A stretch of 62,814 bases of DNA from Pseudoalteromonas sp. P1-9. Its GTDB lineage: Bacteria > Pseudomonadota > Gammaproteobacteria > Enterobacterales > Alteromonadaceae. The position numbers and the translations under genes are program-made. The notes below the pieces were generated by a model that saw only the letters and a list, made by a program, of their open reading frames with translations, was not told the DNA's origin and ran no database searches. Shown here in pieces: positions 55,515 to 62,814 of this stretch (positions within the stretch are counted from its first letter, which is position 1; each line of letters starts with the position of its first letter). The DNA is taken from NCBI RefSeq assembly GCF_001399975.1, contig NZ_LKBD01000027.1, positions 1-62,814 of the forward strand. The letters run 5' to 3'.

Positions 55515-56206
55515 ATTTCTTGCCCATCCCAAGCAAAGAATTTTCCACTGTCTTTTTCATTAACCTGAAACATTAAGCGAATTAAACATTCCGCGCTAAA
55601 TTGTGCAGTAAACAATTTATTTTTCGGTACATTACGTTGAAATGGTTTCGACAACTTGGTATCAGTTGTGCCTGGATGAAAGGCAATCACACACACCTTA
55701 TTACTACTTCGAGCCAGTTCCACACTCGCGGTTTTGATTGCCATATTAAGTGCCGCTTTAGCCATACGGTAACTGTACCAACCACCTAAGCGGTTATCGC
55801 TTATGCTGCCAACTCGCGCTGATAAAAATGCCAATTTACACTCTTTTGCCAGTGATTTTTGTAAATGTACTAAGTAGGTGAGCGGTGCAAATGCGTTGGC
55901 TTGCATTAATGCCACTGCCGAATCAACACGCCATTGTGATAGATTTTTTTCGGGTTGAATTTCCTCTTGATGCAATAAACCCAAACAACAAAATACATAA
56001 TCGAACTTAATTGATAATGTCGCTAAACAGCTTGCTACCTGCTGTTCACTGTGGTTTTCAACTAACAACACATTAAAGCGTTTATCACTTAAAAGAGTTG
56101 GATTGCTGGTGATAATGGTAATGTTGTGTTCGTCGCCTTGTTGGGATAATAACTCAGCAACAGCCAAACCTATACCGCCCGCCCCAATAATTAAACTTTG
56201 TTTCAT
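55505..56206 (-). CDS. short-chain dehydrogenase/reductase (CsgA/C-factor-like)
   Basis: The 233-residue oxidoreductase has the nucleotide-binding turn GAGGIGLAVAELL at the N-terminus, the catalytic Ser in FLSARVGSISD and the YxxxK pair in YSYRMAKAALN. HPGTTDTKLSKPF follows the active site, as in C-factor-like SDRs. The substrate is unknown. It is divergent from msrA with a 65-bp gap. Confidence 0.9.
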   Translation of the reverse strand: MKQSLIIGAGGIGLAVAELLSQQGDEHNITIITSNPTLLSDKRFNVLLVENHSEQQVASCLATLSIKFDYVFCCLGLLHQEEIQPEKNLSQWRVDSAVALMQANAFAPLTYLVHLQKSLAKECKLAFLSARVGSISDNRLGGWYSYRMAKAALNMAIKTASVELARSSNKVCVIAFHPGTTDTKLSKPFQRNVPKNKLFTAQFSAECLIRLMFQVNEKDSGKFFAWDGQEIEW

Positions 56207-56271
56207 CTTGCCGTCCCTTGTCTAACTGTATTAATCTTTACGCAACCAACAAGAAAATAGATTAAACAATA

Positions 56272-56796
56272 ATGCAAACAGCAATTTTTGGTGGTGGCTG
56301 CTTTTGGTGTATTGATGCGGCATTTCGCCGTTTAAAAGGCGTGCAATCGGTGCTATCAGGTTACAGTGGTGGTCATTTAGATAACCCAACTTATCAAGAT
56401 ATTTGCACCGGCTTATCCGGTCATGCCGAAGTGGTGAAAATTGAATTTGATGAGCAAGTCATTAGCTACTCAACACTATTACAAATCTTTTTTGAGTTAC
56501 ACGATCCAACACAATTAAACCGCCAAGGTAATGATGTGGGTACACAATACCGCAGTGTTATTTTTTATCTTGATGATGTTCAAAAGCTAGCGAGCTTAAA
56601 AATGCTGGCAAGTCAGCAAGCACTTTTGGCAGACAAAATTGTCACTGAGCTAAGCCCAGCGACACTTTTTTATAGTGCTGAAACATACCACCAAGACTAC
56701 TACCGCGATAACCCTAATCAACCTTATTGCAGTATTATGATTGGCCCTAAATTAGCTAAGTTCTCAGCTAATTATGCGACATTACTAGCGCAATAA
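56272..56796 (+). CDS. msrA: peptide methionine-S-sulfoxide reductase
   Basis: The 174-residue enzyme reduces methionine-S-sulfoxide in proteins. The catalytic motif GGGCFWC (catalytic Cys10) lies near the N-terminus, and GYSGGH, GHAEVV and YHQDYY are present. No MsrB domain is fused. It stands alone with a strong terminator. Confidence 0.97.
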   Translation: MQTAIFGGGCFWCIDAAFRRLKGVQSVLSGYSGGHLDNPTYQDICTGLSGHAEVVKIEFDEQVISYSTLLQIFFELHDPTQLNRQGNDVGTQYRSVIFYLDDVQKLASLKMLASQQALLADKIVTELSPATLFYSAETYHQDYYRDNPNQPYCSIMIGPKLAKFSANYATLLAQ

Positions 56797-56823
56797 AAAA
56801 AGCCGCAAATTGCGGCTTTTTTT
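56795..56823. terminator. bidirectional terminator between msrA and btuB
   Basis: A stem AAAAAGCCGCA with TGCGGCTTTTT and a 3-nt loop. It can serve msrA on the plus strand and btuB on the minus strand. Confidence 0.85.
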
Positions 56824-56852
56824 ACAAAATGATTCGCTGTTAAATCGCTCAG

Positions 56853-58760
56853 TTAAAAATCGTACGCGATACCAACAAATAACTGACGACCAATTTCGTT
56901 GTAGTGGTAAAACGCATCGTTTACCCAATCGCCATCGATATCTACGCCATAACCTTGACTTGGAATGTATTCTTTATCAAATAGATTTTCGATACGAGCA
57001 CTTACGGTTAATTGCTGTTGAATTTGATAGTTTGCAGCTAAGTCCCACACAATGCGCGATGGGATTTTAGTAATCAGCGTCGATTTTTGCTCTGATTGAT
57101 ACGCAACACTTAAATTAATATCTAAATCATGCCACTGCTTAGCGATGCTGTAACGTACATTTTCTTTTGCAACAAATGGTAAGTCACTATATTTTTCAAG
57201 AGCGGTTGGTGAGTTATCCACTTTCTGCGCGTCGATATAACTTACATTAAGCGTGTTATCAAAACCGTAAAATGCAAAATTGGTGGTTAGCTCTACGCCT
57301 TCATAACGAGCTTCGGCAATGTTAAATGGTGACCAACGATATGGGTTATCCGCTGTTGGTGCTGGTGCCCACGCAATTTTATTGGTTAGCTCGTTACGAA
57401 ATGCCGCAACATCCACACTTAAGCTATCAAAATCAATACGTAAGCCAAGCTCACGGTTAATTGATGTTTCAGCTTCAAGCTCTGGGTTACCTGAACCTGG
57501 GTAGTATAAGTCGTTGAACGTAGGTGCTTTGAAGCCAGAGCTTTGACTTACACGCAGTACTGCGTCTTGATGCAGGTAAATACCACCCGCAATGTTATAC
57601 GTTTGCTCAGCTCCAACTTCATCATAATCATCATGACGCACAGCCACATTAGCTAAAAAGTTACCGTCATCGTAATACGCGCCAACAAATGCAGCGTAAG
57701 CATTGCGACTTTTTTCATCATAACTGCTCGTTGTATCAATCTTGTCTTGATGCCAGTTTAAGCCGCCATTAAAGTCGATTTGCTCAGATAACTGATATGT
57801 CGATAAATAATCTAGCTGTACACGCTCTGTTGCAAAGCGGCTAGTTGGTTTAGTGCCAAACGTATCATCTTGATCTTGGCTAAACGCAACATCTACTTTA
57901 TGGCTAAAGTCACCTAACTGTTTAAACCAATTAGCATTTACATGGTAGTTTTCATATTCGGCTTTATCTAATGTAGACTCTTGATAATCATAATAATTAT
58001 CAAACTCCACTTCGCCCGTTGAATATTGAGCAATAAAACCTAATCGACCTAACAATTCATTATTATGAGTAAGGTTCAGTCCTAGGTTTAAGTTGTCATA
58101 ACCGTCTTTATCTGGATCTGCAAAGTTTGTTGCATCGTTTTCTAATACGTCAAATCCTTCTGTACGCTCATAACCTGCATTAAGCGCAATATCCACGTAT
58201 TCTGTAGTAAAACGTGACGTGCCCTCTAAGCTCGCATAACTATTAGAGCCTGTTGTTAATGCAATGCTGTGACCTTGTGATTGACGCGTAATAATATTAA
58301 TAACACCCGCTAACGCATCAGAACCATATTGTGCTGCCCGAGAGCCTTTTACTACTTCAATACGCTCAACTGAATTTAATGGCAAAGTTGATAAGCTTTT
58401 ATAACCTAAGGTTGCTGAGCCTACGCGCACACCATCAATTAAAATAAGCGAGTAACGAGATTCTAAGCCACGTACAAACAGGCTCGCATTTTGCCCTTGC
58501 CCACCATTACGGTTTACTTGAATGCCCGCTTGCGTTTCTAACACACTTAACACATCACGCACATTTAATTGCTCAATTTGCGCACGGTCAATAACTTGCA
58601 CGCTCGCCAGAGTTTGGTCAATTGATTGCTCAAGCTTATTTGCGGTAACAACAATGGTTTCAATATCATGCTGTGTTTGAGCGTCGGTTGTATTAGCTGC
58701 AACGAATGAAGAAGACAAGGCAAGGCTAAGCGCCAAACCTAACTTAGATTTGTGATACAT
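56853..58760 (-). CDS. btuB: TonB-dependent vitamin B12 receptor
   Basis: The 635-residue outer-membrane receptor takes up cobalamin. It starts at 58760 (MYHKSKLGLALSL) after a GGGGAT ribosome binding site, and has a signal peptide cut after about residue 22. The TonB box is DIETIVVTAN, the plug has RDVLSVLETQAGIQVNRNGG, and the barrel ends in QLFVGIAYDF with the terminal Phe. The cobalamin riboswitch upstream confirms the substrate class. The B12 ABC transporter genes are not in the window. Confidence 0.93.
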   Translation of the reverse strand: MYHKSKLGLALSLALSSSFVAANTTDAQTQHDIETIVVTANKLEQSIDQTLASVQVIDRAQIEQLNVRDVLSVLETQAGIQVNRNGGQGQNASLFVRGLESRYSLILIDGVRVGSATLGYKSLSTLPLNSVERIEVVKGSRAAQYGSDALAGVINIITRQSQGHSIALTTGSNSYASLEGTSRFTTEYVDIALNAGYERTEGFDVLENDATNFADPDKDGYDNLNLGLNLTHNNELLGRLGFIAQYSTGEVEFDNYYDYQESTLDKAEYENYHVNANWFKQLGDFSHKVDVAFSQDQDDTFGTKPTSRFATERVQLDYLSTYQLSEQIDFNGGLNWHQDKIDTTSSYDEKSRNAYAAFVGAYYDDGNFLANVAVRHDDYDEVGAEQTYNIAGGIYLHQDAVLRVSQSSGFKAPTFNDLYYPGSGNPELEAETSINRELGLRIDFDSLSVDVAAFRNELTNKIAWAPAPTADNPYRWSPFNIAEARYEGVELTTNFAFYGFDNTLNVSYIDAQKVDNSPTALEKYSDLPFVAKENVRYSIAKQWHDLDINLSVAYQSEQKSTLITKIPSRIVWDLAANYQIQQQLTVSARIENLFDKEYIPSQGYGVDIDGDWVNDAFYHYNEIGRQLFVGIAYDF

Positions 58761-58805
58761 ATTATCCCCTTGTGCCCACCGCACAATGTTAATCGTTTTA
58801 AGAAA

Positions 58806-58935
58806 CCAATTGGCCGGTCTCCGGGCTGAGCATTTTATTTAATACAAAATACATCACCGTTGCGGGGGCAGCGTTGGACTTAATAAGGCAAAGACTTATG
58901 CACCAACTTCCCGATTATCCGTTGTTATGTTTGAC
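58806..58935 (-). promoter_or_regulatory. cobalamin (B12) riboswitch
   Basis: On the minus strand the conserved parts appear in order: GGGAAGTTGGTG, then GTCCAACGCTGCCCCCGCAA with the B12-box, then CAGCCCGGAGACCGGCC near the 3' end. It precedes btuB by about 50 nt. It is expected to turn btuB off when adenosylcobalamin is bound, probably by hiding the ribosome binding site. The 5' edge is approximate. Confidence 0.93.
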
Positions 58936-59154
58936 CCGCTATTTTACTGAAGCGAAAGAGCAAAAATTTAACGGCACCAATAGGCTATAAATTTAGGCGC
59001 GTATTGTGGAGGGGATAAGTGAAAATGTCAATTTTAGAAGTCTAAACCGCTAAAAACAGCTGATAAACTGTTCCCTTATTGTTTCTATTAAAGGTCATTT
59101 AGGAGTAAACTTTATTACTCACACAGTGACAATAGATTTGTAACGGATTCAACT

Positions 59155-62100
59155 ATGAAACAGTTAACTAAGGTACTTCTTGCCTGTAGTGCATTTTTGA
59201 CTCTACACGTAAGTGCATTACAACCGCCCACGCAAGAGCAGCTAAAACGCTATAAAGCGGAAAAAACGCTTAGCCAGCGCGCTTTGCAAGCAAAATCATA
59301 TGGTAACCACCAGCGTTTACACCATTTGCCGCAACTGCGAACAATGCAAAATAAAGCAGATGAAGCAAACCCATTTGAAGGGTACTTTCCGAGTTTAGGC
59401 ACGCCTAAAATGTTGGTGCTGCTAGTTGAATTTCCCGATTACTTACACAATGAAAGCAACTCTCAAAGCGCAATTAACAGTAAAATTTTTGGTGAGGGCA
59501 ACGCCAGCAGTTTCCCGTTTGAAAGCCACCGTGCATTTTACCAGCGTTCGTCATATAACAAACTTGATATTCAAGGTAATGTGCTTGATTGGTATAAAAC
59601 CGAGTACAACCGTCCGCTTGACGATGGTACCAACGCCGCACAGGTAAAGCAGCAAATCATCAAAGAAGCAATTGAACACCATGATGCGCTTGGCCATGAC
59701 TTTAGCCAATACGATAACGACGGCGACGGCGACATCGATTACGTTGCAGTGATTTGGACTGGCCCTCCTGGCGAATGGGCAAGCCTTTGGTGGGGTACTT
59801 TCTCAGGTTTTGGCGACAACTCATTTACCGTCGATGGTAAAACCATCAGCACAATTTCATGGCAATGGCTGGCCTATTCGGAAGGGCAAGCATTTTCGCC
59901 GCTTGTACTTATTCATGAAACCGGCCATGCACTTGGCCTGCCTGATTACTACGATTACGACGACAGCATTGGTCCACGTGGTGGTACAGGTGGTATGGAT
60001 ATGATGGATAATAACAGTTCAGATCACAGTGCATTTAGTAAATTTGCGCTTGGCTGGCTGACGCCACAGTTTGCATCAACTTCAGATACCAACTATCAAC
60101 TTTCAGCCTCATCAACTAACCAAGATGCGCTTATTTTACGCAGCGACACAAGTGCCACCAATAAATACGACGAGTACTTTATTGTGCAATACCGCGATAG
60201 AAGCGGTAACGACTTAAACTTAAACGCTGAAGGTTTAAATATTTGGCACATAAATTCAGAGCTCAATAGCTGGGGCTACTTTGCCAACGATAACAGCTAC
60301 TCTGACAACAAGCTGATCCGCCTTATTCAAGCTGATAATTTAAATGAAATTGAACTAGCTGCGGCCTACGCTGATGAAAACGATGTATTTACTACGGGCG
60401 ATAGCTTTTCACCTCAAACACAGCCAGCGAGTAAAAGCTATGCCGCAAAACATACGGGCGTAGACATTAAAAACCTCAATACCGATGGCAATGCTGCTAC
60501 GTTTAATGCACAAGTTTACCCTAGCATTGCGACGATTGCGGTCGGTTCTATTAGCGATAAATCACTGATAGCACATAATGCACAAGCAACCATTAGCAGT
60601 GACGACTTATCTCAAGTTGATCATGTTGAATTGTTAATTAACGGCGAACTTAAAAAAACACTATCCGCACCATTTGATGTGAATTTTGCAGAGCTTATTA
60701 CTGAGAATGGCCAACTAAACTTGCAGTTTAATGCCGTTACCGCCGAAGGTTATAAAAGCGCTGAATACTTGAAAGTATTCGCATACAACGGTGAATCTTC
60801 AGCAGTGCACTTTCATTTAGATCACTCATTAAATGCGGAAACAAAACAAGTTTACGATAGCTTGACCTTGCCTGTTTACTATTCAGACTTTTTATTCCCG
60901 CTAACTAGCACCAATTTTAAATTTGTCTCTGTCGATTTTGGTGAGTCTCGCACGCCTTGGAATAGACTCGACGATGGCACACTGCAAGCATTCGGCCGTG
61001 ACCGTATAGCAAGCAGTGAAGAAGTATCATTTATTGATAACTACTCGCGCTTTAACAGCAAGCTTATTATTGCCGGTGAAAATGTCCTTAGCCTATCGCC
61101 TGAACTTAGCAATGCACTCGATTTAACGGTAACCAACACCGATGTTCGTGTTGAGCAAGTGGAAAGTATCGCGCTTAATAATGGGCAAACCGTCAGCCAA
61201 ACTATCATTGCAGAGGATAGCATCTCACCGCCAAGCTCTGAGTTTATTGCACAACAAAATGCAACAACCTTTCTTAACGCGAAAGGTGTGTTTTATGATG
61301 ACATTGAAGGTAAATGGAAAAATGAGTTTGGCCCGTGTGGCATTCAAGGTGCGATCAATAACAGCAAACTAATTGTGAATACCTGCTCATTAAGCCACTT
61401 ATCTGCTGGCAGCAAGTCTGCGCTGATTTCACATTACCTTGATTACCTTGAAGTTGAAGACACGGTAGACAACAACCTGCTACCGATTATTCAACTTGAA
61501 ACCACTCATTATGTTACCGAAGGTGAAGCTGTGGCGCTAAGCGCAACTGTGAGCGATGCTGATAACGACCCGTTCACGCTAGCTTGGCAGCAAATATCAG
61601 GTACCGAAGTGGCAATTGCAGATAGCACAAGTGCAAACCTAAACTTTACCGCACCGCAAGTGCAAGCAGACGAAAGCTTAACATTCTCGCTCACAGCAGA
61701 TGATGGCAAAGGTAGTACAACCGCATACATCACTGTAAACGTTATCAATGTAAATAAGCTTCCAGTTGTCGAAATTGATACACCTCAATCAGTATTAGCT
61801 AATGAGCTAGTGACGATTTTCGTCTCAGCGACAGATGAAGACGGCGATGCACTAACCTATGAGTGGCAACAAATCTCAGGCCCTGCAATTGATTTAGCAG
61901 GTAATACCAGCAACACACTTAGCTTTACAGCACCAGATGTAGCAAGTGACACCGCTATTAAGTTGTTTGTGTCAGTATCTGACGGTAAGGGCTCTTCAGG
62001 TGTTCATATTTCAATTGACATCAAGCGCTCAAATCAAGCGCCGGTAGTTACAATCGGTAATGATATATCAGTAAATGAAGGTGCAACGGTCACGTTAACC

Positions 62101-62409
62101 GCAGAGTCGAGCGACCCAGATGGTGATGAACTCTATTACAACTGGAAACAAACCAGTGGTCCGGCAGTGAATTTAACCAGTACCGATGAAGCAAACTTAG
62201 TTTTCACAGCACCTAGCGTTGATAGCGATCAAGTACTTACATTTGAAGTTACGGTGAGCGACCAATTGCTAACGAGCACCGCAAGTGTTCAAGTAACTAT
62301 TAAAAACATTGCTCCTCCAACTACTGAAGCAACATCAAGTTCTTCAAGCGGTAGTTTATTTGCAATGTTAGGGCTTCTCACTCTAATTAGCTTACGCAGA
62401 CGAAGTTAA
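59155..62409 (+). CDS. secreted M6-family metalloprotease with GlyGly-CTERM tail
   Basis: The 1084-residue protein has a signal peptide (MKQLTKVLLACSAFLTLHVS). The M6 (immune inhibitor A-like) catalytic domain spans about residues 75-330, with the zinc motif HETGHALGLPDYYD at 254-267 and a downstream GGMDMMDNN. A calcium-loop DNDGDGDIDY lies before it. Three PKD/REJ-like repeats follow (about 770-1050; WQQISGTEV, WQQISGPAI, WKQTSGPAV), then a Ser-rich linker and a GlyGly-CTERM signal (GSLFAMLGLLTLISLRRR). The tail is cut by a rhombosortase and marks export by the type II route. It lies between btuB and an IS3-family element. Confidence 0.93.
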   Translation: MKQLTKVLLACSAFLTLHVSALQPPTQEQLKRYKAEKTLSQRALQAKSYGNHQRLHHLPQLRTMQNKADEANPFEGYFPSLGTPKMLVLLVEFPDYLHNESNSQSAINSKIFGEGNASSFPFESHRAFYQRSSYNKLDIQGNVLDWYKTEYNRPLDDGTNAAQVKQQIIKEAIEHHDALGHDFSQYDNDGDGDIDYVAVIWTGPPGEWASLWWGTFSGFGDNSFTVDGKTISTISWQWLAYSEGQAFSPLVLIHETGHALGLPDYYDYDDSIGPRGGTGGMDMMDNNSSDHSAFSKFALGWLTPQFASTSDTNYQLSASSTNQDALILRSDTSATNKYDEYFIVQYRDRSGNDLNLNAEGLNIWHINSELNSWGYFANDNSYSDNKLIRLIQADNLNEIELAAAYADENDVFTTGDSFSPQTQPASKSYAAKHTGVDIKNLNTDGNAATFNAQVYPSIATIAVGSISDKSLIAHNAQATISSDDLSQVDHVELLINGELKKTLSAPFDVNFAELITENGQLNLQFNAVTAEGYKSAEYLKVFAYNGESSAVHFHLDHSLNAETKQVYDSLTLPVYYSDFLFPLTSTNFKFVSVDFGESRTPWNRLDDGTLQAFGRDRIASSEEVSFIDNYSRFNSKLIIAGENVLSLSPELSNALDLTVTNTDVRVEQVESIALNNGQTVSQTIIAEDSISPPSSEFIAQQNATTFLNAKGVFYDDIEGKWKNEFGPCGIQGAINNSKLIVNTCSLSHLSAGSKSALISHYLDYLEVEDTVDNNLLPIIQLETTHYVTEGEAVALSATVSDADNDPFTLAWQQISGTEVAIADSTSANLNFTAPQVQADESLTFSLTADDGKGSTTAYITVNVINVNKLPVVEIDTPQSVLANELVTIFVSATDEDGDALTYEWQQISGPAIDLAGNTSNTLSFTAPDVASDTAIKLFVSVSDGKGSSGVHISIDIKRSNQAPVVTIGNDISVNEGATVTLTAESSDPDGDELYYNWKQTSGPAVNLTSTDEANLVFTAPSVDSDQVLTFEVTVSDQLLTSTASVQVTIKNIAPPTTEATSSSSSGSLFAMLGLLTLISLRRRS

Positions 62410-62417
62410 GATTACCC

Positions 62418-62445
62418 TGACCCGTCCTAGCATGGGTTGACACTT
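62418..62445 (-). repeat. possible terminal inverted repeat of the IS3-family element
   Basis: TGACCCGTCCTAGCATGGGT lies 31 bp outside the transposase stop codon and has the TG start usual for IS3-family ends. The other end is outside the window, so it cannot be confirmed. Confidence 0.45.
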
Positions 62446-62448
62446 TTT

Positions 62449-62814
62449 TTAATAAAACGCTCGATGCACTTCATCGGGCGTTTTGTATTTTAAAGCCGTG
62501 TGTGGCCTTCTTTGATTATAGGTATCAATGGATTGTTTCACCATTTTCGCAGCTTCTTCCAAGTTATTAGGCTTTGTCAGTAAATACTCGTTTTTCAATA
62601 TACCGTTTACGCGTTCCGCCAAGGCATTTTGGTAGCAGTCATATCCATCTGTCATTGAGCACGTTACGCCATATTCTTCGTGTATGCGTTGGTATTCATG
62701 TGAGCAATATTGAATACCTCTATCAGAATGATGGATAAGAGGTGAAATGACTTTTCTATGTTTTAACGCTTGTTTAAACGCCTGTTTTACTGAACTCGTT
62801 TTTAAATTATCACT
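62449..62814 (-). CDS. IS3-family transposase OrfB, partial at right edge
   Basis: The frame stays open from the right edge to the stop at 62449 (121 residues seen). The visible part is the rve integrase core end: LIHHSDRGIQYCSHEYQ, SMTDGYDCYQNALAERVNGI with the Asp and Glu of the DDE triad, then YNQRRPHTALKYKTPDEVH. The 5' part and OrfA lie outside the window. The IS lies right after the M6 protease gene and shows no stop codons, so it may be intact. Confidence 0.9.
   Translation of the reverse strand, partial: SDNLKTSSVKQAFKQALKHRKVISPLIHHSDRGIQYCSHEYQRIHEEYGVTCSMTDGYDCYQNALAERVNGILKNEYLLTKPNNLEEAAKMVKQSIDTYNQRRPHTALKYKTPDEVHRAFY

Noticed and set aside
1..62814. CRISPR array, tRNA gene or prophage structural genes
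   Set aside because: No regularly spaced repeats, cloverleaf-like sequence or phage head/tail genes were noticed anywhere in the window.

Overview
The window looks like chromosomal DNA of a marine gammaproteobacterium, most likely Pseudoalteromonas or a close Alteromonadales relative. This rests on gene content read by eye (rph-pyrE next to yicC, the long form of PurC, a zinc-free L33, a GlyGly-CTERM protease, many c-di-GMP, RND and TonB genes). No database search was possible.

Layout. (1) 1-3084: an rrn P1-like promoter points out of the left edge, followed by dgkA, pyrE and rph on the minus strand and yicC on the plus strand. (2) 3064-12568: an AT-rich integrative island in the 3' end of yicC. 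It is bounded by 21-bp imperfect direct repeats (19/21 match), both of which encode the same C-terminal residues of YicC. It carries a tyrosine integrase, an AlpA/RdfM-like regulator, a probable MobV-type relaxase with a hairpin upstream that may be oriT, several unknown ORFs, and a four-gene defence-like module (C5 cytosine methyltransferase, small HTH protein, HNH nuclease, OLD-like ATPase with a TOPRIM-like region). (3) 12.7-17.0 kb: a cupredoxin, a GGDEF/EAL membrane protein with a degenerate GGDEF motif, and an outer-membrane-type protein, in one operon. (4) 17.0-31.2 kb: a CPBP protease, then two convergent operons that look like one system. The plus-strand operon has a nitrilase-family hydrolase, a membrane pentaheme cytochrome and a membrane-anchored FG-GAP/ASPIC protein. 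The minus-strand operon has a NeuC-like epimerase, a CRTAC1-like FG-GAP/ASPIC protein, a TPR protein and a giant TPR/FG-GAP/ASPIC lipoprotein. This is the best candidate for an undescribed system.

(5) 31.3-41.3 kb: a subtilase pseudogene, purC, a probable zinc-regulated ABC transporter operon with a Zur-box-like palindrome in front, mutM, a Mn-dependent pyrophosphatase, a TPR-GGDEF diguanylate cyclase, and rpmB-rpmG. (6) 41.6-55.5 kb: two RND efflux systems of opposite gene order flanking a sulfurtransferase, a DUF2884 protein, two DUF1566 envelope proteins and two small unknown genes. (7) 55.5-62.8 kb: an SDR, msrA, btuB behind a cobalamin riboswitch, a large secreted M6 metalloprotease with a GlyGly-CTERM tail, and the 3' part of an IS3-family transposase running off the right edge.

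How the parts work together. The yicC island appears to be a mobile defence island. The envelope genes point to periplasmic redox chemistry (cupredoxin, pentaheme cytochrome), metal supply (zinc ABC operon, B12 receptor), efflux and protein secretion. Two c-di-GMP enzymes, one probably a phosphodiesterase and one probably a cyclase, sit among them.
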